This document shows positions 7,717 to 16,107 of a stretch of DNA of 64,000 bases, one piece after another. A program made the translations under genes and the position numbers. The notes beneath the pieces are model-generated. The model worked only from the letters and a program-made list of their open reading frames with translations, was not told where the DNA came from and did not search any database. Each line of letters begins with the position of its first letter. The stretch's first letter is position 1. The stretch comes from Brevibacterium aurantiacum. GTDB taxonomy: Bacteria; Actinomycetota; Actinomycetes; Actinomycetales; Brevibacteriaceae. Location: positions 1-64,000 of the forward strand of contig NZ_VLTK01000001.1 of the NCBI RefSeq assembly GCF_007558825.1. The letters run 5' to 3'.

Positions 7717-9215
7717 TGGGCACGACCGAGGAGGACCTCACTCTGGTGTGGTTTCGTGATGACCTGCGCGTGAGTGACCACGCAGCACTCACGGCGGCGC
7801 GTGCCGATGGCCGCGTCATCGCCGTGTGGATTCGTGAGACTCGCGACGGTCAGGGGCTGGGGCCAAGACCATTGGGCGGGGCCAGCCGATGGTGGGCGCA
7901 CGAATCGTTGGCAGTTCTCCACCAAGAACTCTCTGATCTGGGAATTCCTCTGCTCTTCGCCGCAGGAGAGGCGGCTGCGATCGTTCCGCGGCTGGCCAAC
8001 AGCCTCGGCGTCGGTGCGGTCCGGTGGTCACGCCGCTATGCCCCTGCCTCCCGGGCGCTCGACAGCCAGATCAAGTCCGTACTCCGCGAGCGGGGCTTCG
8101 CTGTCCATTCCCACATCGGGTCTCTCCTCGTCGAACCGTGGACGGTCGCACCTCAGGGTGGTGACCACTACAAGGTCTTCACCCCGTTCTGGAAGGCCGT
8201 GTCAGGACGCGAGGTCGGTGACGTGCTGCCCACTCCCGAACCACAGTCACCAATCGACCCGTCTCTGGTGGAATCCACGCGAGACTGCGCAGCCGTGACC
8301 GACCTCGACGGACTGGGGCTCCTCGACGGCACAGGGACCGGTTCAGGACATTTCGCAGCAGTCCGCGGTCCCCGATGGTGGCAGGACACCATCGCCTGCC
8401 ACTGGCTGCCGGGAACCCGGGCCGCTGCCGACCAGCTCGACGATCTGGCGGTGGGCATCGACGGCTACAGCTCCACCAGGGATGTTCCCTCGGATGCCAA
8501 CAGCACCTCTCGACTCTCGCCGAGGCTGCGGTTCGGAGAACTGTCACCGCGGCAGCTCCTCCACGCCGCCCAGACGACGAGGTCCGTCACCTCAGACGAC
8601 CGCGCAGCATGGGTTCGTCAGCTCTACTGGCGCGAATTCTCCTGGCATCTGACTTATCACTACCCCGACATCGACTACACACCGATCAGGAGCGAGTTCA
8701 GGAACTTCCCCTACGAAGACGACGATGAGGCTCTGGCGCACTGGAGGTCGGGGGCCACAGGCTATCCACTCGTCGACGCTGGCATGGCACAGCTGTGGGA
8801 GACCGGGTGGATGCACAACAGAGTTCGGATGGTCACGGCGAGCTTTCTCACCAAGAACCTCCTCCAACATTGGTGGTGCGGTGAGCAGTGGTTCTGGGAC
8901 ACCCTCGTCGACGCAGATGAAGCCAACAACCCGGTCTCCTGGCAGTGGGTCGCGGGAAGCGGAGCCGATGCCGCTCCCTATTTCCGAGTCTTCAATCCCG
9001 AACGCCAACGCGAACGCTTCGATCCCGACGGCACCTACGTCGACGGCTGGCTTCCATATCCCCCAGCTGCGGCGCCTGCTCCCATCGTCGACCTCGCGGA
9101 TTCGCGACAGGCCGCATTGAGTGCCTACGATCGGATGAAGAATTTCTCCGCAGGCGATGCGTCCGCAGGCGATGTGTCCGCGGGCGATGACGATACGAAA
9201 GCGGTCCGATCATGA
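7716..9215 (+). CDS. phr: Deoxyribodipyrimidine photolyase
   Basis: Repairs UV-induced cyclobutane pyrimidine dimers with FADH- and light. The 499-residue protein has the N-terminal photolyase domain (LVWFRDDLRVSDHAAL) and the C-terminal FAD domain with 'WVRQLYWREFSWHL', 'MHNRVRMVTASFLTKNLL' and 'WQWVAGSGADAAPYFRVFNP', the substrate and FAD contacts of class I enzymes. The ATG is inside the tspO stop; the end overlaps the SDR gene by ATGA. A three-unit SAGD repeat forms part of the dispensable C-terminal tail. Linked photolyase is also known in B. linens carotenoid clusters. Confidence 0.95.
   Translation: MGTTEEDLTLVWFRDDLRVSDHAALTAARADGRVIAVWIRETRDGQGLGPRPLGGASRWWAHESLAVLHQELSDLGIPLLFAAGEAAAIVPRLANSLGVGAVRWSRRYAPASRALDSQIKSVLRERGFAVHSHIGSLLVEPWTVAPQGGDHYKVFTPFWKAVSGREVGDVLPTPEPQSPIDPSLVESTRDCAAVTDLDGLGLLDGTGTGSGHFAAVRGPRWWQDTIACHWLPGTRAAADQLDDLAVGIDGYSSTRDVPSDANSTSRLSPRLRFGELSPRQLLHAAQTTRSVTSDDRAAWVRQLYWREFSWHLTYHYPDIDYTPIRSEFRNFPYEDDDEALAHWRSGATGYPLVDAGMAQLWETGWMHNRVRMVTASFLTKNLLQHWWCGEQWFWDTLVDADEANNPVSWQWVAGSGADAAPYFRVFNPERQRERFDPDGTYVDGWLPYPPAAAPAPIVDLADSRQAALSAYDRMKNFSAGDASAGDVSAGDDDTKAVRS
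9147..9191 (+). repeat. 15-bp tandem repeat at the 3' end of phr
   Basis: Three consecutive 15-bp units (9147, 9162, 9177) encode SAGDA, SAGDV and SAGDD. They lie after the conserved photolyase domain, so length changes would be tolerated. Confidence 0.8.
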
Positions 9216-10063
9216 AGGTGCTTCTAGCAGGATGTGGTGGTCTCGGAACCCGTCTGGGCCTGCGGCTGGTGCGAAGCGGCCATGAAGTCGTCGGTGCACG
9301 CCGGCGTCCCGAGCAGCTTCCCGACTCGTTCGAGACGCTTGCTGTGGACCTCGGCAACCCCGGTGACACCACCATCGACGGCATCGATGCAGTGGTCATC
9401 ACGCTGACTCCCGATGACTATTCCGATGCGAGTTATGAGCAGACGTATCGCCGTGGAGTCGAGGGCCTGATCAGCATCCTGAGATCCCGACCCAAACGGG
9501 TGATCCTCGTGTCCTCGACTCGGGTCCTCGGCAGTGCGTCGCCTGGCGAGACTGCAGATGAGGACACTGAGCCCCTGCCTGAGTCGGCTCCTGCACGCAC
9601 TCTCTGGGAGACCGAGAATCTGATTCGCAGTGCGTTCCCTTCCGCCTCGATCGTTCGGGCCGCCGGGATCTATGGTCGCGAGGATTCTCGTCTCGTCGAC
9701 GGAGTTCTCTCCGGCCGAGCAGTGAACTACCGACGGTGGACGAATCGCATTCACTACAGAGATCTCATTCGTACCGTGGAAGCTCTCCTGTTCACTTCTG
9801 ACCCGCCGCAGCTGTTGCATGCCGCGGACTCGTGTCCAGTTCAGTTGGGCGAGGTCGTCGAGTTCCTGGCTTCCGCGCTGAACGTCTCGCCTCCGCCAGA
9901 CCTGAGGAAAGAGCCCGAGGCGGGAAGACGAATCGAGAACACTCGGCTCCATGACTTCATCGGAGCATTGGAGTTTCCAACGTTCAGAGACGGATACCGG
10001 CACCAGTTGCGCGATCTTGCGCCGGCAGCGGACCCGGGCTTGAGTCCCCACGGATGTGTTTGA
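9212..10063 (+). CDS. NAD(P)-dependent epimerase/dehydratase-like SDR protein
   Basis: An extended short-chain dehydrogenase-like protein of 283 residues, similar in style to E. coli YeeZ. It has a nucleotide motif 'LLAGCGGLGTRLGL' at residues 4-17 and 'VILVSSTRVLG' followed by 'AAGIYGRED' in the middle. The usual YxxxK catalytic pair is not evident, so it may be a non-catalytic or atypical member. Substrate unknown. It is translationally coupled to phr. Its last 80 bp overlap the convergent crtI gene on the other strand. Confidence 0.75.
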   Translation: MKVLLAGCGGLGTRLGLRLVRSGHEVVGARRRPEQLPDSFETLAVDLGNPGDTTIDGIDAVVITLTPDDYSDASYEQTYRRGVEGLISILRSRPKRVILVSSTRVLGSASPGETADEDTEPLPESAPARTLWETENLIRSAFPSASIVRAAGIYGREDSRLVDGVLSGRAVNYRRWTNRIHYRDLIRTVEALLFTSDPPQLLHAADSCPVQLGEVVEFLASALNVSPPPDLRKEPEAGRRIENTRLHDFIGALEFPTFRDGYRHQLRDLAPAADPGLSPHGCV

Positions 10064-11588
10064 GAACCAGTTCAGCGCTGATCAGGCACATCGGCACACC
10101 GACACCGGGTGCCGTCGTTGCACCGGCGTAGAAGAGTCCCTCTACCTTCTTGGAGGCATTCTGCTGGCGGAACATAGCGCTCTGCCGCAGCGTATGGGCA
10201 GGCCCGAGCATCCCGCCCAGCCACGAATTGAAGTTGCTGGAGAAATCCGTCGGACCCTGTGTCTGCCGAAATCTGATCCGAGCTCTCAGGTCAGGAACGC
10301 CCGCCCATTGCGCAATCTGATCGATGGCTCGATCCGCCGCACGCTCGATGCGCGGATCTCCCTGCCCATCGCTGCCGCCTGCACCCAGGCCTGCATCAGC
10401 AGGCACGGGTATGAGGATGAAGAGATTCTCGTGATCGGGTGGTGCCACGCTGGGATCGGTGTGGCTGGGTTTGCACACATAGGCCGATGCTGGGGAGGAG
10501 ATCTTCGGTCGAGGGCCGAAGATGTCGTCGAAGTTGGTCGACCAGTCGTCGGTGAAGAACAGTGAGTGATGGGGAAGCTGCGGGACTTCTCCCTCAATTC
10601 CGAGGAAGACCAGAATGGCACCCGGCCCGCTCGTCACCCTCTCCCACCAGCTTTCAGGGAAGCTCCGATCGACAGGATCGAGGAGTCGAGTCTCCGTGTG
10701 GTGGAGATCAGCGGCGGAGACCACGATGTCACAGCGGTGTTCGTGCTTTCGGCCCTCGTGATCCGTCCAGACGAGACCGGTGGCTTTCCGGCGTCGACGG
10801 CTGTGCGTGACGGCAGATATGTGCTCCACCGCAGCGTTGGTGTGCACGCGGACTCCGGATTCTTCGACGATGCGGGTCACCGCGTCGACGATGGATCTGA
10901 ATCCTCCCATCGGGTATCGGACCCCGTCGTCGAGATCCAAGGCACTCATCAGGTGGTAGATCGCAGGTGCCGTTCGCGGGTCCGTGCCGAGGAAGATTGC
11001 CGGATATTGGAGGATCTGTCTCAGCACGGGATGTCTCACCGCGGCGGAGGAGAAGCGTTCAAGAGATGTGCCGAGCAGACGAATCAAGGTGGGGAGCGCG
11101 GTCATGATCTCTGTCCGAAGCATCGATATCGGTGAAGTGAAGGGATTGTAGAGGAAGTAGTCGATCGCCATGTTCTTGGCGCGGTCGGCCGATGCCAGGT
11201 ATCGGCTCAGAGAACGGCCGCTGCCCCTCTCGACGCGTTCGAATACCTCGAGCACTCGAGCTCTGCCCTGCGGAATCGTGATCGTCTGCCCTGGCGCGGA
11301 TGTCGAGCCGGGACTGAATACGGCGTAGGCCGGGTCAAGACTGCGCAGATCCAATTCGGCACTCGCAGAGGTCCCGACGAGGTTGAAGAAGTGTTCGTAG
11401 ACGTCTGGCATGAGGTACCAGGAAGGCCCGGTGTCGAATCGATAGCCGTCCCGCTCGATCGAACCGATACGACCGCCGAGCGTGGAATTCTGTTCGAAGA
11501 GGTCGACGGTATGTCCTTCGCGTGCCAACAGTGCTGCGGTGGCGAGGCCCGCCGCACCTCCACCGATGACACCGATGCGCTGCGTCAT
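9984..11588 (-). CDS. crtI: Phytoene desaturase
   Basis: An FAD enzyme that converts phytoene to lycopene in four desaturation steps. The 534-residue product begins with 'IGVIGGGAAGLATAALLAREGHTVDLFEQ'-type dinucleotide fold and 'GGRIGSIERDGYRFDTGPS', and ends with the CrtI signature region 'LFYAGATTAPGVGVPMCLISAELVLKHI'. The ATG at 11588 overlaps the crtB stop (ATGA), so crtB-crtI is one unit. A longer upstream in-frame extension lies inside crtB and was not used. Its 3' end overlaps the convergent SDR gene by 80 bp. Confidence 0.95.
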   Translation of the reverse strand: MTQRIGVIGGGAAGLATAALLAREGHTVDLFEQNSTLGGRIGSIERDGYRFDTGPSWYLMPDVYEHFFNLVGTSASAELDLRSLDPAYAVFSPGSTSAPGQTITIPQGRARVLEVFERVERGSGRSLSRYLASADRAKNMAIDYFLYNPFTSPISMLRTEIMTALPTLIRLLGTSLERFSSAAVRHPVLRQILQYPAIFLGTDPRTAPAIYHLMSALDLDDGVRYPMGGFRSIVDAVTRIVEESGVRVHTNAAVEHISAVTHSRRRRKATGLVWTDHEGRKHEHRCDIVVSAADLHHTETRLLDPVDRSFPESWWERVTSGPGAILVFLGIEGEVPQLPHHSLFFTDDWSTNFDDIFGPRPKISSPASAYVCKPSHTDPSVAPPDHENLFILIPVPADAGLGAGGSDGQGDPRIERAADRAIDQIAQWAGVPDLRARIRFRQTQGPTDFSSNFNSWLGGMLGPAHTLRQSAMFRQQNASKKVEGLFYAGATTAPGVGVPMCLISAELVLKHIRGDSSPGPLPAQDRATGAGIRL

Positions 11589-12472
11589 GGCCGTCCTTCC
11601 CTCGCTGTCGACAGGATGGCTCGCGATGCAAGACCCGCCTTCACCACGTTGGGGATGCGCACACGCTCCAGATAGAGGCGATCTACGGGAGTGAGAGCGA
11701 TCCTGTCGTTGAGAGCGGCGAAGAGTGCAGCAGCACTTCGCACGGCTGCTCTGGCGTCCTTCGGCAGCAGGGAGAACGTGGCCTGAGCATGCGCGAGCTG
11801 CTGTCGGATGATGATCACCCACGCGGTCTTGTCAGAATCTGAGAGTCGAGTCTCAGTGGTGAGGTAGCTGCGATGAAGGCGCGCACTGTCGTCGGCCAGA
11901 TCGCGGAGGAAGTTGATGTTCTGAAACGCCGCCCCGAGCTGCCGCGCACCGAATTCCAGCGTCTCGACCTCGGCGGGGGTGCGGATCTGATCGCTGAGGA
12001 AGACCTTGAGGCACATCAGGCCGACCACCTCGGCGGAACCGTAGACGTAATCCCGATGCTCGTCCGCAGGGAGACTGCGGACGGGCGCACTCGGGGCGCT
12101 CAGATCTGCCCGCATTGAGGCGAAGAACGGCTCGATGAGATCAAACGTGATTCCGGTGGTCCTGGCCGTCTGCGCAAACGCGTGGATGATGAGGTTGTCA
12201 CTGATGCCGAAGTGCAGTGCACTGCGGGTTGCGGCAGAGAAGTTGTCCAGCAGCTGCCGCTGCTCGCCTGCATCGAGTCCAGCATCAGCGGCAAGACCAT
12301 CAACGATCTCATCGGCGATCCGGACAAGGGCGTAGATATTGCGGATGTGGTGCCGATAGGTGGGCCCGAGGAATCTGGTGGCCAGACCGAAGGACGTCGA
12401 ATAGTTCGAGATGACGGCCGCGGCCGCCTGCTGGGCCGTGTGGCTGAACACTTCGTGCGTCTGCGGGAACAT
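11585..12472 (-). CDS. crtB: Phytoene synthase
   Basis: Condenses two geranylgeranyl diphosphates head to head to give phytoene. The 295-residue protein has the two Asp-rich sites of squalene/phytoene synthases: DEIVD (54-58) and 'RDLADD' (190-195), plus 'YALVRIADEIVDG'. The ATG at 12472 lies inside a 37-bp near-perfect palindrome and has no Shine-Dalgarno, which suggests leaderless translation or coupling to the upstream gene, whose stop is only 14 bp away. GTG at codon 8 is an alternative start. Confidence 0.94.
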   Translation of the reverse strand: MFPQTHEVFSHTAQQAAAAVISNYSTSFGLATRFLGPTYRHHIRNIYALVRIADEIVDGLAADAGLDAGEQRQLLDNFSAATRSALHFGISDNLIIHAFAQTARTTGITFDLIEPFFASMRADLSAPSAPVRSLPADEHRDYVYGSAEVVGLMCLKVFLSDQIRTPAEVETLEFGARQLGAAFQNINFLRDLADDSARLHRSYLTTETRLSDSDKTAWVIIIRQQLAHAQATFSLLPKDARAAVRSAAALFAALNDRIALTPVDRLYLERVRIPNVVKAGLASRAILSTAREGRP

Positions 12473-12502
12473 ATTCGCTAGCTTAGCTAACGAATATGTT
12501 CC
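12466..12502 (-). promoter_or_regulatory. 37-bp palindrome over the crtB start, probable repressor operator
   Basis: Arms GGAACATATTCG (12466-12477) and CGAATATGTTCC (12491-12502) are perfect inverted repeats. The core TAGCTTAGCTA (12479-12489) is itself a palindrome, so only the centre and one pair break symmetry. It covers the crtB ATG and the stop codon of the upstream gene. The same core recurs before the SDR/DUF2867 gene and, less exactly, before idi. Control by the MarR protein at 1439-1993 is inferred. Confidence 0.65.
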
Positions 12503-14022
12503 TGGCGTCGCCCGGGGTGAGATTTCTTCGCAGCTGCGGCAATGTTCTTCGCCATGGCAGGAAAGATGAGTCGGTGAAAGGGAGAGACGAAGGCCCAGTA
12601 GATCCGACCGGGAACTCCCTTGGGGATGAAGATCGCCCGCTGCCTGAAGTCGCAGCCTTGACCGGCATCGGTCGTGGTGAATTCGAGCCAGGCGCCGCCT
12701 GATACCCGCATCTCCGCCCGCAGGAGCAGCCGACGCTCGGGCTCGAGCTCTTCGACTCGCCACCAGTCGACCGGGTCACCGACCCGAAGCCGATCGGGAA
12801 GTCTCCGCCCGCGGTTGAGGCCCGCGCCGCCGACGATCTTGTCCCACACTCCCCGAACCCGCCACGCCAACGGCCACGAATACCAGCCGTTCTTCCCACC
12901 GATGCCTTCGATGACCGGCCAGAGCTGCCTGGGAGTCAGATCAGGGAAGTGCAGTGTTCGATCATCGGTGAAGACGCGCTCTCCTGCCCATTCGGGGTCA
13001 TTGGGCAGCGGCTTCGCCGCCTGGGCAAGCCCTCCGGCGTCAGCATCCCAATTGGTGTCGACGGCTCCTTCGGCTTCGCGCAGCAGAGCCAGACGCACGG
13101 ACTGCTCGAAGTCGAGCAGCTCCTCGGGCGGTGGAGGGATGACCTCATCGACGTCGCGGTCCTTGGTCACCGCGTCTTCCTGCAGCGACTGAACGAGCGG
13201 CAGCGTCAGTGCGAATGGCAGCGGGGTGACGAGTCCGACCCAGATGCCGGACAGCGTGGGCGCAGGCAGCGGAAGCGTGATGACTCGCCGGGGTTTGAGT
13301 CCGGCGATCGCAGCGAATCTTCTCATGATCTCGGCGTACTTGAGAACATCGTGGGATCCGATGTCGAAGGCACGATTGACGTCACCGTCGATATCGACGG
13401 CCTTGAGGAGGTAGTAGAGCACATCACGGACCGCCAGCGGTTCGACGTGATTGCCGACCCACCTCGGCGCCGGCATCAGCCTCAATGTCAGGGCGAGGTG
13501 ACGAACCATCTCAAACGAAGCCGAGCCTGATCCGATGATGATGCCTGCCTGGAACGCAACGGTGGGCACAGGCGAATCGATGAGAATCCGGCCGACCTCT
13601 GCTCGCGAGCGCATGTGCATAGACAGGTCCGTCTTGTCGGGGTGGAGTCCGCCGAGGTAGACGATACGTCGAACACCGGCGGCTTCTGCCGCTTCGGCTA
13701 CCCGCCTGGCCGTTGCGGCCTCCTTTTCTTCAAAGTCACGCCCCGATCCCATCGAGTGGACGAGATGATGGATGACCTGCGCTCCGGCTGCGGCCTCGAT
13801 GAGGCCGTCTCCATCGTCGAGATCGACGCGATGGATGTCGACCTCATCGGCCCAGGGCACCTGTTCGAGCTTGTGCGGCGATCTCACGGCGACACGAACG
13901 TGGTGGCCGGCCTGCAGAAGGCGAGGAACGAGCCTCCCCCCGATATAGCCGGTGGCCCCGAGCACAAGAACGGTTCGCGGGAGAGGTGAGGGGTCGATGG
14001 TTTCGAGTCGAGATTGCGCCAT
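12487..14022 (-). CDS. SDR-type NAD(P)-binding protein fused to DUF2867
   Basis: A 511-residue two-domain protein. Residues about 15-300 form an atypical short-chain dehydrogenase domain (VLVLGATGYIGGRLVPRLL) with 'IVYLGGLHPD' in the active-site strand. Residues about 360-500 match the DUF2867 (SRPBCC-like) domain, including 'GGKNGWYSWPLAWRVRG' and 'IFIPKGVPGRIYWAFVSPFHRLIFPAM'. Such fusions are often found beside carotenoid or lipid genes, but the substrate is unknown. It lies 14 bp before crtB on the same strand, probably in one transcript, with its own palindromic site upstream, so a role in pigment or isoprenoid metabolism is inferred. Confidence 0.82.
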   Translation of the reverse strand: MAQSRLETIDPSPLPRTVLVLGATGYIGGRLVPRLLQAGHHVRVAVRSPHKLEQVPWADEVDIHRVDLDDGDGLIEAAAGAQVIHHLVHSMGSGRDFEEKEAATARRVAEAAEAAGVRRIVYLGGLHPDKTDLSMHMRSRAEVGRILIDSPVPTVAFQAGIIIGSGSASFEMVRHLALTLRLMPAPRWVGNHVEPLAVRDVLYYLLKAVDIDGDVNRAFDIGSHDVLKYAEIMRRFAAIAGLKPRRVITLPLPAPTLSGIWVGLVTPLPFALTLPLVQSLQEDAVTKDRDVDEVIPPPPEELLDFEQSVRLALLREAEGAVDTNWDADAGGLAQAAKPLPNDPEWAGERVFTDDRTLHFPDLTPRQLWPVIEGIGGKNGWYSWPLAWRVRGVWDKIVGGAGLNRGRRLPDRLRVGDPVDWWRVEELEPERRLLLRAEMRVSGGAWLEFTTTDAGQGCDFRQRAIFIPKGVPGRIYWAFVSPFHRLIFPAMAKNIAAAAKKSHPGRRQEHIR

Positions 14023-14038
14023 TTAGTCACCATAGGCA

Positions 14039-14064
14039 ATATTCACTAGCTTGGCTAGTAATAG
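14039..14064 (-). promoter_or_regulatory. Palindromic operator upstream of the SDR/DUF2867-crtB-crtI unit
   Basis: ACTAGC-TTG-GCTAGT (14045-14059) is a perfect inverted repeat, flanked by ATATTC on one side. The core TAGCTTGGCTA (14047-14057) differs from the crtB core by one base, and the outer ATATTC is shared too. It lies 17-42 bp before the ATG at 14022, where a promoter is expected. Confidence 0.6.
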
Positions 14065-14159
14065 CCGGAACTGCCTTGGCTGGCAATGGACAGAAGCGGC
14101 TTCACGACCACGCGACGCCTCAGCATGCGTGCACCGAGAAATCAGATCGCCTCACCGGC

Positions 14160-14519
14160 TCACCAGGGATTCGCCAGCTGCCACTGCTCGAACCAATACC
14201 TGTCGCCCTGATAGTGGGACTTGGAAGGCTTGCAGCCCTTGAGATCCGTATGCTCTCGCAGCCAGATGCGCACCAGGCCAGGCACCTCTTCCATCCGGTG
14301 GCGCCAGTCCTCGAGCGGCAGCAGCAGCACCCTACCGTCCTCTGCCGTGAGACGGCACGAGTAGTTCGGCAGCCCCTCGGTGTTCTGGGAATGTGTATAG
14401 CTGATCTGCTCACAACCTGTGGTGAGGTAGAAGCGGATGTACTCCCCCGAAACGTCTGAGCACAGCGACTTGAAGTCCTGGTACCGACTGAGCCATTCCG
14501 GTCGCTGATATTCGTTCAT
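14160..14519 (-). CDS. Hypothetical protein
   Basis: A 119-residue soluble protein, rich in aromatic and charged residues (for example 'YQGDRYWFEQWQLANPW' at the end), with no signal peptide, membrane segment or motif I can name. Codon use matches the neighbours and no other long frame competes, so it is probably a real gene. It stands alone between the SDR gene and a small membrane peptide. Function unknown. Confidence 0.55.
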   Translation of the reverse strand: MNEYQRPEWLSRYQDFKSLCSDVSGEYIRFYLTTGCEQISYTHSQNTEGLPNYSCRLTAEDGRVLLLPLEDWRHRMEEVPGLVRIWLREHTDLKGCKPSKSHYQGDRYWFEQWQLANPW

Positions 14520-14601
14520 ACGTTCTATTATGCCTCAGCGATGAGTGGCTTCTCCTGCGGGCCACCGTCCTCGCCAATTCAGCCGGGACGATTCAGCGTG
14601 C

Positions 14602-14688
14602 TCAATACGGAGTGCCGGTGAGCATACCGGCGATCAATCCGAGCACCGCAATGACGGCCAGGACGATGATGAGCACACGTTTACGCAT
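14602..14688 (-). CDS. 28-residue single-helix membrane peptide
   Basis: A very short frame (MRKRVLIIVLAVIAVLGL...) made of a basic start and one hydrophobic helix of about 18 residues, ending LTGTPY. It has a proper ribosome site (AGGA, 4 nt before the ATG). It is probably a small membrane or regulatory peptide. It could also be chance, but the positive-inside start and spacing favour translation. Confidence 0.5.
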   Translation of the reverse strand: MRKRVLIIVLAVIAVLGLIAGMLTGTPY

Positions 14689-14738
14689 AGTCCTGATTCT
14701 ACGCAGGACGCCTGGACAGCAGCTCCGCGAGGAACGAA

Positions 14739-16013
14739 TCATTCGCTTCTCCTCGACGCACGCATGAGCAGAACTGCCAGCAGAACGCAGAGCAGGTAGA
14801 CCAATCCGACAACGGCCCAGCCCAGCGAGAAGCCACCGGGTGAGCTGACCAACAGCCCCATGGCCACCGGCCCCAGGGCGAACCCGGTGAACATCCCGGC
14901 GGTGACCATTCCACTTGCCGACGCCATCGCGGTCGCGGGGATCGATCGAATGAGAGCGCTCATGAGAACCACAGAGACGCCGAGTGCCGAGGTGCCGTGC
15001 AGGGCCGCCGCGAGCCACAGCAGCCACGGCCAGCCGGTCACACCAGCGGCAGAGAACATGGCGGCACCGGTGACGGCGATGAGCGCAAGAAGCAGCAGCA
15101 CGCGGGGCCCAGAAGCACCGCGAGCCATCTGCCTGGCCCAACCGACTCGGGCAGCCACACCGATCGCACCGGCCACTGCGGCGGTGGCACCGCCGAGCAC
15201 GAGCGGAAAGTCCAACTCGCGCACTGAGAACAGCGGCATGTAGACGTTGGTTGCTTGGACTCCGATGCCGTTGAGCAGGCCGAAGGCCGCCAGTGCCCAC
15301 ATCATGCCCGGATACTGCTGCGAGGCGGCTGGCGTGGGTGTCACCGGCGCAACAGGATCAGCGGCAGCGTCGACGCCTCCCTCGAGATCGGGTTCACCGG
15401 GATCAGGTTCGACAACCGAGGCCGAAGTCTCGGTCAACAGTGGTGCGGCGCCCAGCGAACGCCAGGCCATCACCATCAGGACGAGCGGGACGAGTGCGAT
15501 GACCAGTGCCGCGCCCCGCCACCCTGCAGCCGCTGCCAGAAGAGGGAAGACCGCGCTGGCGACCAGCTGGCTGACCTGCACCCCCGACTGCTTGATCCCC
15601 ACCCAGCCGATCCGCTTCTGCACCGGAACACGTTCGAGGAGGATCCGATTGGTGACCCCGTTGGGGAAAGACTGAGCAAGGCCCGACAGTGCTGCGGCGA
15701 TGATCAGCATCACGAATCCGGCAGGGACTGCCACCAGTGCCAATGCCGCGGCGGCGAGTGCGAACACAATGATCATGAGGGACATGTCCGAATGCCTGTC
15801 GGCGACACGTGCCAGTGTGGCGTTGCCGATGGCCGCACACGCGAAGCAGGCGGTGGCCAGGAGACCGAATTGTGCCTCCGAGATGCCGAGGTCGACGATG
15901 ATCGAGTCGCTGACAGCACTGAGTCCGTAGAGCAGCAGCGGTCCGGCACCGACAGCGCCCAGCAGGACCGTCAGCAGACTTCGGCTCGGTGCCTGCTGCT
16001 CTCGTCTCACCAA
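14739..16013 (-). CDS. MFS transporter
   Basis: A 424-residue major facilitator protein with about 12 predicted membrane helices. A long acidic loop after helix 6 (residues about 200-235, rich in Glu, Asp, Ala and Pro) separates the two halves. The helix 2-3 loop has 'RVADRHSD', a variant of motif A. The substrate is not predictable; the style fits a CynX/NimT or sugar-phosphate-like carrier. It starts at GTG 16013 and stands 94 bp downstream of the M56 gene, probably separately transcribed. Confidence 0.8.
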   Translation of the reverse strand: MVRREQQAPSRSLLTVLLGAVGAGPLLLYGLSAVSDSIIVDLGISEAQFGLLATACFACAAIGNATLARVADRHSDMSLMIIVFALAAAALALVAVPAGFVMLIIAAALSGLAQSFPNGVTNRILLERVPVQKRIGWVGIKQSGVQVSQLVASAVFPLLAAAAGWRGAALVIALVPLVLMVMAWRSLGAAPLLTETSASVVEPDPGEPDLEGGVDAAADPVAPVTPTPAASQQYPGMMWALAAFGLLNGIGVQATNVYMPLFSVRELDFPLVLGGATAAVAGAIGVAARVGWARQMARGASGPRVLLLLALIAVTGAAMFSAAGVTGWPWLLWLAAALHGTSALGVSVVLMSALIRSIPATAMASASGMVTAGMFTGFALGPVAMGLLVSSPGGFSLGWAVVGLVYLLCVLLAVLLMRASRRSE

Positions 16014-16107
16014 ACCCCGCTCCCTTCATGCTCCCTTTCCGCATGGTAGGCAAACTGAGGGGCCGCAGTGGTTTGAGTCCGAGTGGTGACCACTTCACTG
16101 AGGTCGA

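Noticed and set aside
15247-16049. Long plus-strand frames opposite the MFS gene at 14739-16013
   Set aside because: They lie wholly on the antisense strand of a clear membrane protein gene and have no family motif or ribosome site.
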